Assembly (NCBI GenBank): GCA_031424145.1
Contig: JANPGV010000042.1
Coordinates: forward strand, 1-24,226
DNA length: 24,226 nucleotides
Direction of reading: 5' to 3'
From: JAENVT01 sp031424145
GTDB lineage: Bacteria > Actinomycetota > Acidimicrobiia > Acidimicrobiales > Ilumatobacteraceae
Shown: one piece after another, positions 7,805-15,719 of the stretch
Layout: the number at the start of each line of letters is the position of its first letter
Position numbering within the stretch: position 1 is the first letter of the stretch
Position numbers and translations under genes: made by a program
The notes under the pieces: model-generated
What the model saw: only the letters and a program-made list of their open reading frames with translations
What the model was told of the DNA's origin: nothing
The model's database searches: none

Positions 7805-9339
7805 GCATTTGGCCCGACGCGCGTTGCTTCGGCGATGTGTGGGCCGACGCCGTCACCGCGAACCCCGACGGTGTGTTTCTGCGGTTCGAGGGACCATCGG
7901 GCGCGGTTCGCGAGTGGAGCTACGCCGAGTTCGACGTGTTGGTCAGCCGCATGGCCGGCCGACTCGTCGAGCGTGGCGCGCAGCACGGATGTGCAGTTCA
8001 CCTCGCCTTGACCAACAGCCCGGCCTTCGTCGCCGCGTGGATCGCGACGATCCGGCTCGGCGCCTGGGTGGTGCCCAGTGATCCGATGGCCCGCACACCT
8101 GAGCTGACAGCGCACATCGAACGCACCCAGCCGACAGTCGGTCTGTACGCGATCTCGCGGGCGCAGGAATACGGCGCCGCGGCAGGAAACATGGCCACGC
8201 TCGCGGTCGACGAGGCGGACACCGAGTTGGAGAATCTCGGTAGCTGCCAGAACGCAGATTGGCCGGCTCTCGACCTTCGCGATCGCGCAGCGGTGATGTT
8301 CACCTCCGGCACCACGGGTCGCCCGAAAGGTGTCGAGATCACACAGGCCAACTACGCATTTGCCGGCAAGGTGATGGCCGAAGCAGCGTGCCTTCGCGTG
8401 GATCACCGTCAACTCGTCGTGCTCCCGTTGTTCCACGCAAACGCCCAGTACTACTCATTCGCTTCTGCGATCTGGGCGCGCGCCTCGGTGGCGTTGATGC
8501 ACACCTTCTCCGCCAGCCGGTTCCTCACCCAGGCGGCAGAGCATCGGACCACGCATGCCAGCTTGTTCGCCGCGCCGATACGGATGATCCTCGCTCGTGG
8601 CGGCACCCCAGTCGACGGCGTCGAACTGCAACATTGCTGGTACGCCATGAACATCAGCGAAGATCAGTACGAAGTCCTCGCCGGGCTGCTCGGCTGCAGG
8701 CCGCGTCAGCTCTACGGCATGACGGAAACGATTCCTGCGGTCCTGACGGACGCAGCTGTCGATCCGGTCCCTTCGACGATGGGATTCGTCACAACCGGGT
8801 GTCTCGTCGAGGTCCGCGACGCAAACGGGTTGACCACCGCCCCGGGCGAGGTCGGCGAGATCGTTGTCGGTGGAGAGCGTGGCATCACATTGTTCGCCGG
8901 TTACCTCGACGATCCCCCGACCACCAACGCGAGCTTCGACAACGGATGGTTCCGCACCGGCGACCGCGCCCGCCGCGATGCAGATGGTCGCCACTACTTC
9001 GACGGCCGTCGCGCCGACGTGCTGAAGGTTGCGGGCGAGAACGTCTCGACCGTCGAGGTGGAGCAGGTGCTCGCTGCTCATCCGGCGATACTCGAAGCCG
9101 CTGTGGTGGGGATGCCCGATCCCGTGCGCGACGAAGTTCCGGTGGCCTTCGTGGTTGCCGCGGATCCGTCCCAGCCGCCAACCGTGGAACAGCTGTTGGC
9201 GTGGTGCACGGACCGGCTGGCAAAATCGAAGCTGCCGCGCGACATCACCTTCGTGGACGAGTTGCCCCGTACCAGTGTTGGCAAGATCCGAAAGTTCCTG
9301 CTGCGAGACCCAACTGCCGAAAAGGGTGGCCCACGATGA
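7801..9339 (+). CDS. Acyl-CoA synthetase, ANL superfamily (CaiC-like)
   Basis: A 512-residue AMP-forming acyl-CoA ligase. The phosphate-binding loop FTSGTTGRPKG is at 167-177, YGMTET at 305-310, and the GWFRTGD motif with its adenylate-contacting aspartate follows. The hinge region KVAGENVSTVEVE and the catalytic lysine K495 in SVGKIRK near the C-terminus are present. All core residues are intact. The overall pattern recalls carnitine/crotonobetaine-CoA ligases and similar small-acid ligases, but the acid used is unknown. The GTG at 7801 is chosen because it gives a 4-bp GTGA overlap with the hyuB stop and places the N-terminus (SIWPDARCFGDVW) correctly; the open frame extends far upstream inside hyuB. 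The next gene again overlaps by 4 bp. It probably activates a carboxylate produced by, or entering, this pathway. Confidence 0.88.
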   Translation: MSIWPDARCFGDVWADAVTANPDGVFLRFEGPSGAVREWSYAEFDVLVSRMAGRLVERGAQHGCAVHLALTNSPAFVAAWIATIRLGAWVVPSDPMARTPELTAHIERTQPTVGLYAISRAQEYGAAAGNMATLAVDEADTELENLGSCQNADWPALDLRDRAAVMFTSGTTGRPKGVEITQANYAFAGKVMAEAACLRVDHRQLVVLPLFHANAQYYSFASAIWARASVALMHTFSASRFLTQAAEHRTTHASLFAAPIRMILARGGTPVDGVELQHCWYAMNISEDQYEVLAGLLGCRPRQLYGMTETIPAVLTDAAVDPVPSTMGFVTTGCLVEVRDANGLTTAPGEVGEIVVGGERGITLFAGYLDDPPTTNASFDNGWFRTGDRARRDADGRHYFDGRRADVLKVAGENVSTVEVEQVLAAHPAILEAAVVGMPDPVRDEVPVAFVVAADPSQPPTVEQLLAWCTDRLAKSKLPRDITFVDELPRTSVGKIRKFLLRDPTAEKGGPR

Positions 9340-10517
9340 CCGAACAACCTGTTCTCACCACTGAGCTGCTGACCTCGTTCGATCAGTCGGTGCTCGACGT
9401 TGATCAGGCGTGCACGCTGCCGGCCGACTGTTACACCACCGACGAGTTCCTCGACTTCGAGCGGCACGCGCTCTTCGATCACGAATGGCTTTGCGTCGGC
9501 CGCGCCGACACCATCGCCAACCCCGGCGACTACTTCACCGCGACGGTCAACGGCGAGCGGCTGATCATCGCCCGTGCCAAGGACGGCATGATCCATGCGT
9601 TCTCGGCCATCTGTCAGCACCGCGGGATGCAGATCGTCGATGACTGCGGCACCTGTGGCACGTTCACATGTCCGTACCACCAGTGGGTGTATGGCCTCGA
9701 CGGCCGGTTGCTTGGTGCGCCGGCGATGGAACGCACTGCAAACTTCAACAAATCTGAATGGGGGCTCCCGAACCTGGAGGTCGAGGAATGGCTCGGGTTC
9801 CTTTTCGTCAACTTCGACGCAGCGGCTCAGCCGCTGGCGCCATCGCTCGCCGCCTACGAGCCGTTCTTGGAGCACTACGACCTCACCAACGCGGCATCGG
9901 CGGGCAGTTTCACGTTGACCGATCTGCCCTGGAACTGGAAGGTCATGTTCGAGAACTTCAACGACGGCTACCACGCCAACCGCTTGCATCACACCATTCA
10001 GGATTTCTGCCCCAGCAACCTTGCGGCGTTTCCTGTGCCTTGGCACGACGCCTCGAACGTGATCTTCCGCACCAACGGCTACACCCACATCGACGGCGGG
10101 TTCAACGCGACCACCAAGGCACTGCTGCCTGTCTTCCCCGACCTGACGGAGGAGGAGCGGTGGCGGTCGACCTTTGCGCTCATTCCGCCGACGCTGTGTC
10201 TGGGCACCGCGCCTGATCAGGCGTTCTACTTCATCGTCACCCCCAAAACCAGCGAGACCATCGATGTCGAGATCGGCTACCTGCTGCATCCAAGCGCGCT
10301 GAAACACCCCATGTTCGAGCACCTCTTCGCGATGAGCGATGCAGGGGTGCAGGTCTTCGTCAAACAGGACCAGGACGCGACCACCAAGGTGCAACGGGGG
10401 ATGCACTCGCGGTTCGCGGCCAGGGGCCGCTACTCGTGGCAGGAAGAGAGCCACGTGCAGTTCAACCGCTGGCTGGTGCAGCGCTATCGCAAGCACTGGC
10501 CGGCGTCGTCGCAGTGA
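9336..10517 (+). CDS. Rieske non-heme iron oxygenase, alpha subunit
   Basis: A 393-residue ring-hydroxylating-type oxygenase. The Rieske [2Fe-2S] ligands are C93-x-H95 and C112-x2-H115. The mononuclear iron site is seen in FENFNDGYHANRLHH, giving D210, H213 and H218, with D345 or D347 as the probable carboxylate ligand. The shape resembles the choline/carnitine monooxygenase and phenylpropionate dioxygenase-like branch. These enzymes hydroxylate, demethylate or cleave C-N bonds and need an electron-transfer partner; no ferredoxin or reductase gene lies in the window. The ATG at 9336 overlaps the ligase stop by 4 bp, making this the last gene of the gntR-headed operon. The substrate is not predictable from sequence alone. 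Confidence 0.88.
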   Translation: MTEQPVLTTELLTSFDQSVLDVDQACTLPADCYTTDEFLDFERHALFDHEWLCVGRADTIANPGDYFTATVNGERLIIARAKDGMIHAFSAICQHRGMQIVDDCGTCGTFTCPYHQWVYGLDGRLLGAPAMERTANFNKSEWGLPNLEVEEWLGFLFVNFDAAAQPLAPSLAAYEPFLEHYDLTNAASAGSFTLTDLPWNWKVMFENFNDGYHANRLHHTIQDFCPSNLAAFPVPWHDASNVIFRTNGYTHIDGGFNATTKALLPVFPDLTEEERWRSTFALIPPTLCLGTAPDQAFYFIVTPKTSETIDVEIGYLLHPSALKHPMFEHLFAMSDAGVQVFVKQDQDATTKVQRGMHSRFAARGRYSWQEESHVQFNRWLVQRYRKHWPASSQ

Positions 10518-10527
10518 CGTGTTGAGT

Positions 10528-10547
10528 GTGGTCGCTCGACCGACCAC
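10528..10547. terminator. Inverted repeat after the Rieske gene, possible terminator
   Basis: GTGGTCG and CGACCAC form a 7-bp perfect stem around CTCGAC, starting 11 nt after the Rieske stop codon. No T-run follows, so a classical intrinsic terminator is doubtful. It may act as a weak terminator, an mRNA-stabilising hairpin or an operator for the glycosyltransferase gene. Confidence 0.35.
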
Positions 10548-10572
10548 CCAAGGACTGGCGGGTTCGGCCAAC

Positions 10573-10578
10573 TATCTT
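10573..10578 (+). promoter_or_regulatory. -10 box of the glycosyltransferase gene (leaderless)
   Basis: TATCTT lies 6 nt before the ATG at 10585. No Shine-Dalgarno sequence is present. This suggests the glycosyltransferase is transcribed separately from the upstream catabolic operon. Confidence 0.4.
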
Positions 10579-10584
10579 GCTCCG

Positions 10585-11748
10585 ATGCGCATCCTCGCTA
10601 CGTCGACGCCGGGAATGGGCCACCTCAACGTGTTGCTGCCGCTGATGCGGTCGGCTCGAGATGCCGGTCACGACGTGCTGTTCGTCGTCGCCACCGAGTC
10701 GTGCGACCTCGTGAGCCGGCATGGATTCGCGGTCAAGCAAGGAGGCATGGCCTCCGCGGACCGCCGCAAGGCGCTCGAGCCGCGCATGCCCGAGATACAA
10801 GCGTTGCCACCCCGACAACGCCGCGGCTTGTTCTTCGCCGGCTTCTTCGCCGAGGCCGCGGCGCCAGTGATGCGCAACGATCTCGAACCCGTCTTCGGTG
10901 AGTTCCGGCCGGACATCGTTGTTCACGAGGCGGCCGAGTTGGCCGGTGGGCCGATGGCTGTCTCGCGCGGTATCCCGCACGTCTACGTTTCGTTCAGCGG
11001 GTGCCTGCCGGTCTGGTCGGAACAGGTCGTCACGGACTGCGTCACGCCCCTGTGGATCGCAGAAGCGTTGCCCGCACCGTCGATAGAGGACCTTTACGGC
11101 GACCTCTACTTACACCCATTCCCACCGAGTTTCGATCAAGCCCCGGTAGCCGGGGTCGTGCGGCCGATGCGTGTTGAACCTGTTGAAATGGATTCGCAGG
11201 TCGCGCCGCCGTGGCTCGACGATCTCGGGCGGGACAGACCATTGATCTACCTGACCTCCGGCACCGAGCCCGCGGCAACAATGGCACCCTGGGCCGCATC
11301 GATCGAGGCGTTGGCGGACTTCGACGCTGACGTGGTCGCCACGATCGGGAACCACGTCGATCCCTCCATGCTCGGAGTCGTCCCGTCCAATGTTCACGTC
11401 GAGCGGTTCGTCCCGCAGCGCTTCGTTCTCGATCGTGCGACGCTCGTGATCTCGCACGCCGGCGCCGGTTCGTTGCTCGGCGCCGCTGGCCGGAGCCTGC
11501 CCCAGCTGCTGTTCCCCCTCGCGGCCGATCAGTGGCAGAACGCCGACGCGGCCACAGGCGCGGGTGTCGCGATCACGTGCGAGATGGAACAACGCTCGGC
11601 CGCTGACATCGGCGCGGCGGTCGGTCGGCTGCTCGACGATCCGCTGTTCCGAGAGGCATCGCAGCGTGTCGAGGCGGAGATCGCAGCGATGCCGGCGCCC
11701 GTCGACCACGTCGCCACGCTCGAGGCCGTGTGCAGCGGTGCGCTCTGA
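10585..11748 (+). CDS. UGT-like glycosyltransferase, family GT1
   Basis: A 387-residue GT-B-fold glycosyltransferase of the UDP-glycosyltransferase/MGT type. The N-terminal acceptor domain opens with MRILATSTPGMGH, with H13 in the position of the catalytic base. The C-terminal donor-binding signature is seen as SHAGAGS (H291) leading to PLAADQWQNA (D315/Q316). Such enzymes move a sugar from a nucleotide donor to a small hydrophobic acceptor such as a macrolide, flavonoid or sterol. Donor and acceptor cannot be named. The frame is open into the preceding gene, but family homology and a -10 box 6 nt upstream place the start at 10585. The 67-bp gap and the inverted repeat before it suggest it is not part of the hydantoinase operon. 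Confidence 0.85.
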   Translation: MRILATSTPGMGHLNVLLPLMRSARDAGHDVLFVVATESCDLVSRHGFAVKQGGMASADRRKALEPRMPEIQALPPRQRRGLFFAGFFAEAAAPVMRNDLEPVFGEFRPDIVVHEAAELAGGPMAVSRGIPHVYVSFSGCLPVWSEQVVTDCVTPLWIAEALPAPSIEDLYGDLYLHPFPPSFDQAPVAGVVRPMRVEPVEMDSQVAPPWLDDLGRDRPLIYLTSGTEPAATMAPWAASIEALADFDADVVATIGNHVDPSMLGVVPSNVHVERFVPQRFVLDRATLVISHAGAGSLLGAAGRSLPQLLFPLAADQWQNADAATGAGVAITCEMEQRSAADIGAAVGRLLDDPLFREASQRVEAEIAAMPAPVDHVATLEAVCSGAL

Positions 11749-11752
11749 GCCG

Positions 11753-11758
11753 TAAAAT
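11753..11758 (+). promoter_or_regulatory. -10 box of the 11765 VOC gene (leaderless)
   Basis: TAAAAT, strikingly AT-rich for this DNA, lies 6 nt before the ATG at 11765 and 5 nt after the glycosyltransferase stop. There is no Shine-Dalgarno sequence, so a separate leaderless transcript is likely. Confidence 0.5.
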
Positions 11759-11764
11759 TCGATC

Positions 11765-12148
11765 ATGGTTGCACAGCTGAATCACACAATCGTCGCAGCT
11801 CGCGACAAGTACGAATCGGCGACGTTCTTTTCCGAGATCCTCGGACTGCCGGCACCCGTTGCGTTCGGACACTTTGTGGTCGTGCCCACAGGCAACGATG
11901 TCTCATTGGACTTCGCCGACAGCGACGACGAGATCACCTCACAGCACTATGCGTTCCTGATCACCGAAGAAGAGTTCGACGAGGTCTTCGCCCGCGTTGA
12001 GGAACGGGGTATCACCTACTGGCCGAACCCGTGGCGAGGCAACGAGGGCCAGATCAACCACAACGACGGCGGCCGCGGCTTTTACTTCGAGGACCCCAGC
12101 GGCCACTATCTCGAGGTGTTGACCCGTCCGTACGGCAGCGGCGCCTAG
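11765..12148 (+). CDS. VOC-family (glyoxalase/bleomycin-resistance fold) protein
   Basis: A 127-residue vicinal-oxygen-chelate protein with one full module of paired beta-alpha-beta-beta-beta units. Candidate metal ligands are H7 (LNHTIV), H61 (QHYAFLI) and E117 (YLEVLT), the classical positions. The family includes glyoxalases, extradiol dioxygenases, epimerases and drug-binding resistance proteins, and none can be chosen here. The C-terminal segment DGGRGFYFEDPSGHYLEVLT is typical of the family. The gene lies 16 nt after the glycosyltransferase gene but has its own -10 box. It is one of four VOC genes in the window, and the only one without a nearby copy of the 17-bp operator. Confidence 0.85.
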   Translation: MVAQLNHTIVAARDKYESATFFSEILGLPAPVAFGHFVVVPTGNDVSLDFADSDDEITSQHYAFLITEEEFDEVFARVEERGITYWPNPWRGNEGQINHNDGGRGFYFEDPSGHYLEVLTRPYGSGA

Positions 12149-12188
12149 AACTGTCGTCGCCCGACGCGAGCCTGTGAGACTGCGACAT

Positions 12189-13196
12189 ATGCCGTCGAAG
12201 AGTCAGCACGCTGCCGAGAGCGTCACTGCTGTCGCCGGCGAAGGTGGCGTTGCAGTCTCCTATGTTCCCGCCGGTTCACCCATCTCCCCCGGCGCTGTGT
12301 TGTTGCTGGCAACCTCGGCGTTGATCTTCAGCACCGGTGGACTTTTCATTCGTGAGATCGATCATCCTCACGCGTGGCAAACCGTGTTCTGGCGTTCGTT
12401 GTCGGCCTGCGTCAGCTTGTCGCTGTTGATCATCTGGCGCGAGCGATCGAACCCGCTGCGAGCCGTCGTCAGGATCGGGCGACCGGGTTGGGCAGTGGCC
12501 GGCGCGTTCTGCCTTTCCTCGATCAGCATGGTCGTCGCCCTCACCAAGACCAGCGTGGCAATCGTGTTGGTGATCTTCGCGCTCAGTCCTTTGGCTGCGG
12601 CCGTCATCGCCTGGATCCTGATCGGCGAGCGGGTGCGCAACTACACGTGGGTCGCGATCGGCACGACGGTGGCCGGCGTTGCCTTCATGGTGTCGGGACC
12701 CGGCGTCGGCGGCTCGACATCGGGCGCACTGATCGCGTTGGTCATTCCGTTGGCATTCGGCTTCGGGACCGTGATGATCCGTCGCCACTCGGAGATCGCG
12801 ATGGCCCCGGCGATGCTCCTCTCGGCGGCGATCAGCTCGTTGGTGTCGTTGCCGTTCGCCCATCCCTTCGACATCAGCCGGCACGACCTGCTGTTGCTGC
12901 TGACGTTCGGGTTCGCCCAACTCGGCATCGGCTTGGCGATGTTCAGCGTCGGCGCGGCACGTGCTCCAGCCACCGACGTCGCCCTGCTGTCCATGCTCGA
13001 GCCGATCATGGGACCCGTCTGGGTGTGGATCTTCGTCAGCGAGTATCCGGGGGTACCGGCGCTCATCGGCGGTGGCATCGTGTTCGTCGCACTTGCACTG
13101 CACACCATCTACGCCGCGTCGAAGAGCGGAACCCCCGACGGGCTCCACGACGAGCTGATCACAGACACGGTCCGGGCTGGGTCCAGCGCCGGTTGA
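12189..13196 (+). CDS. EamA/DMT-superfamily membrane transporter
   Basis: A protein of about 335 residues with ten predicted membrane helices arranged as two EamA repeats. The first begins at LLLATSALIFSTGGLFIRE, and the second follows the GALIALVIPLAFGFGTV segment. The region LSMLEPIMGPVWVWIF near the C-terminus is the conserved last part of the second repeat. Drug/metabolite transporter family members of this type usually export amino acids or other metabolites; the substrate is unknown. The start is uncertain: GTG at 12174 and ATG at 12189 are both possible and neither has a good ribosome-binding site or -10 box. The gene ends 1 bp from the end of the convergent aldo/keto reductase gene. 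A roughly 30-residue hydrophilic N-terminus precedes the first helix. Confidence 0.85.
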   Translation: MPSKSQHAAESVTAVAGEGGVAVSYVPAGSPISPGAVLLLATSALIFSTGGLFIREIDHPHAWQTVFWRSLSACVSLSLLIIWRERSNPLRAVVRIGRPGWAVAGAFCLSSISMVVALTKTSVAIVLVIFALSPLAAAVIAWILIGERVRNYTWVAIGTTVAGVAFMVSGPGVGGSTSGALIALVIPLAFGFGTVMIRRHSEIAMAPAMLLSAAISSLVSLPFAHPFDISRHDLLLLLTFGFAQLGIGLAMFSVGAARAPATDVALLSMLEPIMGPVWVWIFVSEYPGVPALIGGGIVFVALALHTIYAASKSGTPDGLHDELITDTVRAGSSAG

Positions 13197-13197
13197 C

Positions 13198-14178
13198 TCA
13201 GCCGTTGTCGACGGGGTTGATGGTCACGCCCGGCGAGACGATGGCGTCGACTTCGGCCAGCACCTCCTCGGGCACGACCACGTCTGCAGCAGTGAGCAGG
13301 GAAGCCAGCTGCTCCGGCGTCCGTGGCCCGATCAGCGCCGACGTGACCGGTGGATGGGCGAGGACGAAGCCGATTGCCAACTGGATCAGGGTCAGGTCTG
13401 CGGATGCCGCCGCGGCAGCAAGCTGATCGACGAGCTCGCGCTTGCGAGTTCTGATGACCTCGTCACGGTGATCGAAGTGATCCGGTTCGCGGGCTGCACG
13501 CGATCCGCCGTCGACCGATTCGGTCTGATACTTGCCCGTCAGCCAGCCGCCGTTCAGAGGAGCCCACACGAGCACACCGACATCGTGCTTCTGGCACCAC
13601 GGCAGGACCTCGCCTTCAGCTGCGCGGACGAGCATGGAATACGGCGGCTGCTCACTGCACGGCGCGCCGGCGCCCAGGTTCTCGGCGGTTGTGCGCGCCT
13701 CGGCGAGTTGCGCCGGCGAAAAGGTCGAGGTACCGATAGCACGTACCTTGCCCGCTTGCACCAACTCGTCGAAGGCCTGAAGCGTCTCGTCGATCGGTGT
13801 GCTCGGGTCGGGCCGGTGCATCTGGTAGATGTCGATGTAGTCGGTGCCGAGCCGGCGAAGGCTGGCGTCGCACGATTGCAGGATCCAACGCCGCGAGAGC
13901 CCTCGTTCTTGCGGGTCGTCGCTCATCGCATTGCCGACCTTGGTAGCGAGAACGATCCGATTGCGGCGACCGGCGATGGCTCGACCGAGGATCTCCTCGG
14001 AGACGCCAAAGTCGTAGATGTCGGCGGTGTCGAACAGGGTCACGCCTGCGGCAAAGGCAGCGTCGACCATCTGCCGGCATGATTCTTCGTCAGGATTACC
14101 CCACCGCCCGAACATCATGGTCCCCAACGCCAGTGTGCTGACGTCGATGCCGCTCGACCCGAGCCGCCGGTACTGCAT
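13198..14178 (-). CDS. Aldo/keto reductase
   Basis: A 326-residue NADPH-dependent aldo/keto reductase with a (beta/alpha)8 barrel. The catalytic tetrad is complete: D50, Y55 (FDTADIYDFG), K80 (ATKVG) and H121 (YQMHRPD). The C-terminal IGPRTPEQL segment is the usual cofactor-binding loop. The sequence belongs to the bacterial AKR group near YajO/Tas and L-glyceraldehyde 3-phosphate reductase-like proteins. The natural substrate is an unidentified aldehyde or ketone. It is the last gene of a four-gene minus-strand operon (VOC, VOC, SnoaL-like, AKR) that starts at a promoter covered by the predicted GntR operator. It starts 3 nt after the SnoaL-like stop. Cytoplasmic; no signal peptide. Confidence 0.9.
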   Translation of the reverse strand: MQYRRLGSSGIDVSTLALGTMMFGRWGNPDEESCRQMVDAAFAAGVTLFDTADIYDFGVSEEILGRAIAGRRNRIVLATKVGNAMSDDPQERGLSRRWILQSCDASLRRLGTDYIDIYQMHRPDPSTPIDETLQAFDELVQAGKVRAIGTSTFSPAQLAEARTTAENLGAGAPCSEQPPYSMLVRAAEGEVLPWCQKHDVGVLVWAPLNGGWLTGKYQTESVDGGSRAAREPDHFDHRDEVIRTRKRELVDQLAAAAASADLTLIQLAIGFVLAHPPVTSALIGPRTPEQLASLLTAADVVVPEEVLAEVDAIVSPGVTINPVDNG

Positions 14179-14181
14179 TCG

Positions 14182-14574
14182 TCAGGCCAGCCCGGCTTGG
14201 CGCTGGAACACCAGGCTGTCCCAGTAGTCCGTGCGGTGCGCAATGCGACCGTCTCGAACGACGAATCGCATCACCCCGCGCACGGCGATCGGGCGATCGT
14301 TGGCGACGGTTCGCAAGGTGTAGGCGGCGAACACCCGGTCGCCGTCGGCGATGACATCTTCGATCTCGTAGCGCAGCCCGGGCATCGACTCGAGGAACCC
14401 GGGAAGGCGACGGCGGTACTCGTCGATGCCCACGCAACCACTTCCGAGTGCGGCGGTGTGCTCGTTGACGAAGTCGTCGGTGACGAATGCGGCCACTGCA
14501 TCCGGCTGCCCGGTCGAGAAGGATTCGAGATAACCGATGCAGACGGCGGTCGGCGACCGATCCTCGGCTGTCAC
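14182..14574 (-). CDS. SnoaL-like / nuclear transport factor 2-fold protein
   Basis: A 130-residue SnoaL-like protein of the NTF2-like alpha+beta barrel superfamily. An N-terminal helix region (YLESFSTGQPDAVAAFVTDDFVNEH) is followed by beta strands such as RYEIEDVIADGDRVFAAYTL and the closing RIAHRTDYWDSL. Members act as polyketide cyclases, ketosteroid isomerases or ligand-binding proteins, and no specific role can be assigned. The start is a GTG at 14574, chosen because it overlaps the upstream VOC stop by 4 bp (GTGA) and gives a family-length protein; an upstream reading would run inside the VOC gene. It is the third gene of the VOC-VOC-SnoaL-AKR operon. Confidence 0.78.
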   Translation of the reverse strand: MTAEDRSPTAVCIGYLESFSTGQPDAVAAFVTDDFVNEHTAALGSGCVGIDEYRRRLPGFLESMPGLRYEIEDVIADGDRVFAAYTLRTVANDRPIAVRGVMRFVVRDGRIAHRTDYWDSLVFQRQAGLA

Positions 14575-15050
14575 GTGCCGGTACCCCAGACCTCCTGCAC
14601 GGTCGCGTACACGCCCTGGTCGTACGAGAACTCGATCATGTTGCCGTCGGGATCGGTGAGGGCGCAGATGTAACCGATCGGCGGTGGCATCTCGGTGGGC
14701 GGCCACGCCAGACAACCTTCGGCCTCACCGCGCTTGGCGATTGCATCGACCTCGGCTCTGCTGGTGACTTCGATGCCGATGTGGGCGAACGGCGCCATGA
14801 TCGTTTGCGGACCCTTGTCCTGATCGCGAATGAAGCTGACCAGCACGAGGATGAACGGCTTGTCGACCTGGTCGCGGTGGCCGAGCCATGCACCCTGACC
14901 GTCGGCGTCTTCGCGGCGGTCCAGCAGCTCTAGTGGGGTGTACCGCTCGTACCACGCAATGGTCTTGTCGATGTCGGTGGCGGGCAGGGCGATGTGGGTC
15001 CACCGCATGGACGGGGGATGAACTGAGTACTTGTCGGCGACTTCACTCAC
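14571..15050 (-). CDS. VOC-family protein, second gene of operon
   Basis: A 159-residue vicinal-oxygen-chelate protein. The first half begins at RWTHIALPATDIDKTIAWYE. The second half begins at FAHIGIEV and ends GYICALTDPDGNMIEFS, giving the usual His, His, Glu metal positions. The GTG at 15050 lies within the last codons of the upstream VOC gene (8-bp overlap) and is taken as the start; a methionine at MRWTHIAL is the alternative. The protein is clearly a paralogue of the short VOC protein at 20580-20861, sharing THIAL, YER-T and GYIC-TDPDGN-IEFS. The function is unknown but is probably an isomerase, lyase or dioxygenase step of the pathway controlled by the 17-bp operator. Confidence 0.82.
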   Translation of the reverse strand: MSEVADKYSVHPPSMRWTHIALPATDIDKTIAWYERYTPLELLDRREDADGQGAWLGHRDQVDKPFILVLVSFIRDQDKGPQTIMAPFAHIGIEVTSRAEVDAIAKRGEAEGCLAWPPTEMPPPIGYICALTDPDGNMIEFSYDQGVYATVQEVWGTGT

Positions 15051-15534
15051 GGGTCCAGCCTTCCGGAACGATGGGATCCGAACCGCCCTTCGTCCACAGG
15101 ATGAGCGTGTTGCCCCACGGATCCATGAAGGCGCTGTTGAACCCGTTGAACTCGGCCCAATAGTGGCGCCGCCACAACTCGGTGGCACCCAGCCGCACCG
15201 CCGTGTCGAGCATCCGCTCGTCACTGTCATCGTCGGAGACCAATATCCACACACGTGCTGTGCGCGCCGGCGCGTTGAGGGAACGAGGCTCGACCCCTTC
15301 AGGATCGGGATGCGGGCGGGCGTTGGCGACGTTGAAGATGCCCATGTGCAGATTGCCGATTTCCGACGGCGTGCCGTCGGGAAGCGGGAAGTGCCCGCCC
15401 GGCACGATGCGGTGGAACACGCCGGATGGCCGCCCCTCGACCTCCCACCCGAACACTTCCGCGTAGAACCGCCCGGAGGCCTCTGGATCGTCGCTCGGCA
15501 GATCGACGAAGATCAAGGTGTTGGGTTGGGTCAT
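15043..15534 (-). CDS. VOC-family protein, first gene of operon
   Basis: A 163-residue vicinal-oxygen-chelate protein starting MTQPNTLIFVDLPSDDPEAS. The segments FYAEVFGWEVEG and the second-half WILVSDDDSDERMLDTAVRLGATEL are typical of the family, as is the closing FMDPWGNTLILWTK. The candidate metal site is less clear than in the other VOC proteins because the usual first histidine is replaced in the LIFVDLP strand. The ATG at 15534 is preferred over one at 15552 because a TACGTT -10 box (15543-15548) lies just upstream and the family N-terminus fits. The gene is divergent from the ABC importer. An exact 17-bp operator copy lies 22 nt upstream, covering the expected -35 region. It heads the VOC-VOC-SnoaL-AKR operon. 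Confidence 0.8.
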   Translation of the reverse strand: MTQPNTLIFVDLPSDDPEASGRFYAEVFGWEVEGRPSGVFHRIVPGGHFPLPDGTPSEIGNLHMGIFNVANARPHPDPEGVEPRSLNAPARTARVWILVSDDDSDERMLDTAVRLGATELWRRHYWAEFNGFNSAFMDPWGNTLILWTKGGSDPIVPEGWTRE

Positions 15535-15542
15535 AGGGCACG

Positions 15543-15548
15543 AACGTA
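15543..15548 (-). promoter_or_regulatory. -10 box of the VOC-VOC-SnoaL-AKR operon
   Basis: TACGTT on the minus strand lies 8 nt before the ATG at 15534, and no Shine-Dalgarno sequence is present. The expected -35 position, about 15566-15571, falls inside the operator at 15557-15573, so a bound repressor would exclude RNA polymerase. Confidence 0.45.
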
Positions 15549-15556
15549 GCATCGTT

Positions 15557-15573
15557 GGACTGATGGTCAGACC
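15557..15573 (-). promoter_or_regulatory. Predicted GntR operator for the VOC-VOC-SnoaL-AKR operon
   Basis: On the minus strand this reads GGTCTGACCATCAGTCC, identical over 17 bp to the sites at 15681-15697 and 20884-20900. It is an imperfect palindrome (GGTCTGA / TCAGTCC) and contains GGTC-N-GACC. It ends 22 nt before the start codon at 15534. Confidence 0.8.
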
Positions 15574-15633
15574 GTCGAAGCGACGGGCCGCAAGGGAATT
15601 CGCTCCACTTTTTCCGCCATTGTGGGTTCCCGT

Positions 15634-15664
15634 GTCACAAGCAACGGCACGGCGAGACTATGGT
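15634..15664 (+). promoter_or_regulatory. Candidate promoter of the ABC importer operon
   Basis: GTCACA (15634-15639, 4 of 6 with TTGACA) and TATGGT (15659-15664) are separated by 19 bp. The transcript would begin near 15671, so the operator at 15681-15697 would lie just downstream of the start site. Weak evidence: only the -10 pattern is reasonable. Confidence 0.3.
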
Positions 15665-15680
15665 TCGTCGGCAACGGAAT

Positions 15681-15697
15681 GGTCTGACCATCAGTCC
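15681..15697 (+). promoter_or_regulatory. Predicted GntR operator for the ABC importer operon
   Basis: GGTCTGACCATCAGTCC, an exact inverted copy of the site at 15557-15573, with centres 124 bp apart. Its first part, with the preceding T, forms the palindrome TGGTCTGACCA. It ends 22 nt before the GTG start of the binding-protein gene, just upstream of the Shine-Dalgarno sequence. Confidence 0.8.
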
Positions 15698-15719
15698 GCG
15701 ACACAAGGGGGAGATCGAC

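Noticed and set aside
7801..9339. Longer start for the acyl-CoA synthetase inside hyuB
   Set aside because: The frame is open upstream by GC bias only. The GTG at 7801 gives a 4-bp overlap and the normal family N-terminus.
10528..10547. Inverted repeat GTGGTCG/CGACCAC as a fifth GntR operator
   Set aside because: It shares only the outer GGTC/GACC bases, has different spacing (16 instead of 17 bp between the outer bases), and lacks the TGAC/CAG core. I list it only as a possible hairpin.
13522..13528. GGTCTGA half-site inside the aldo/keto reductase gene
   Set aside because: Only one half of the motif is present, it is within coding sequence, and no promoter is nearby.
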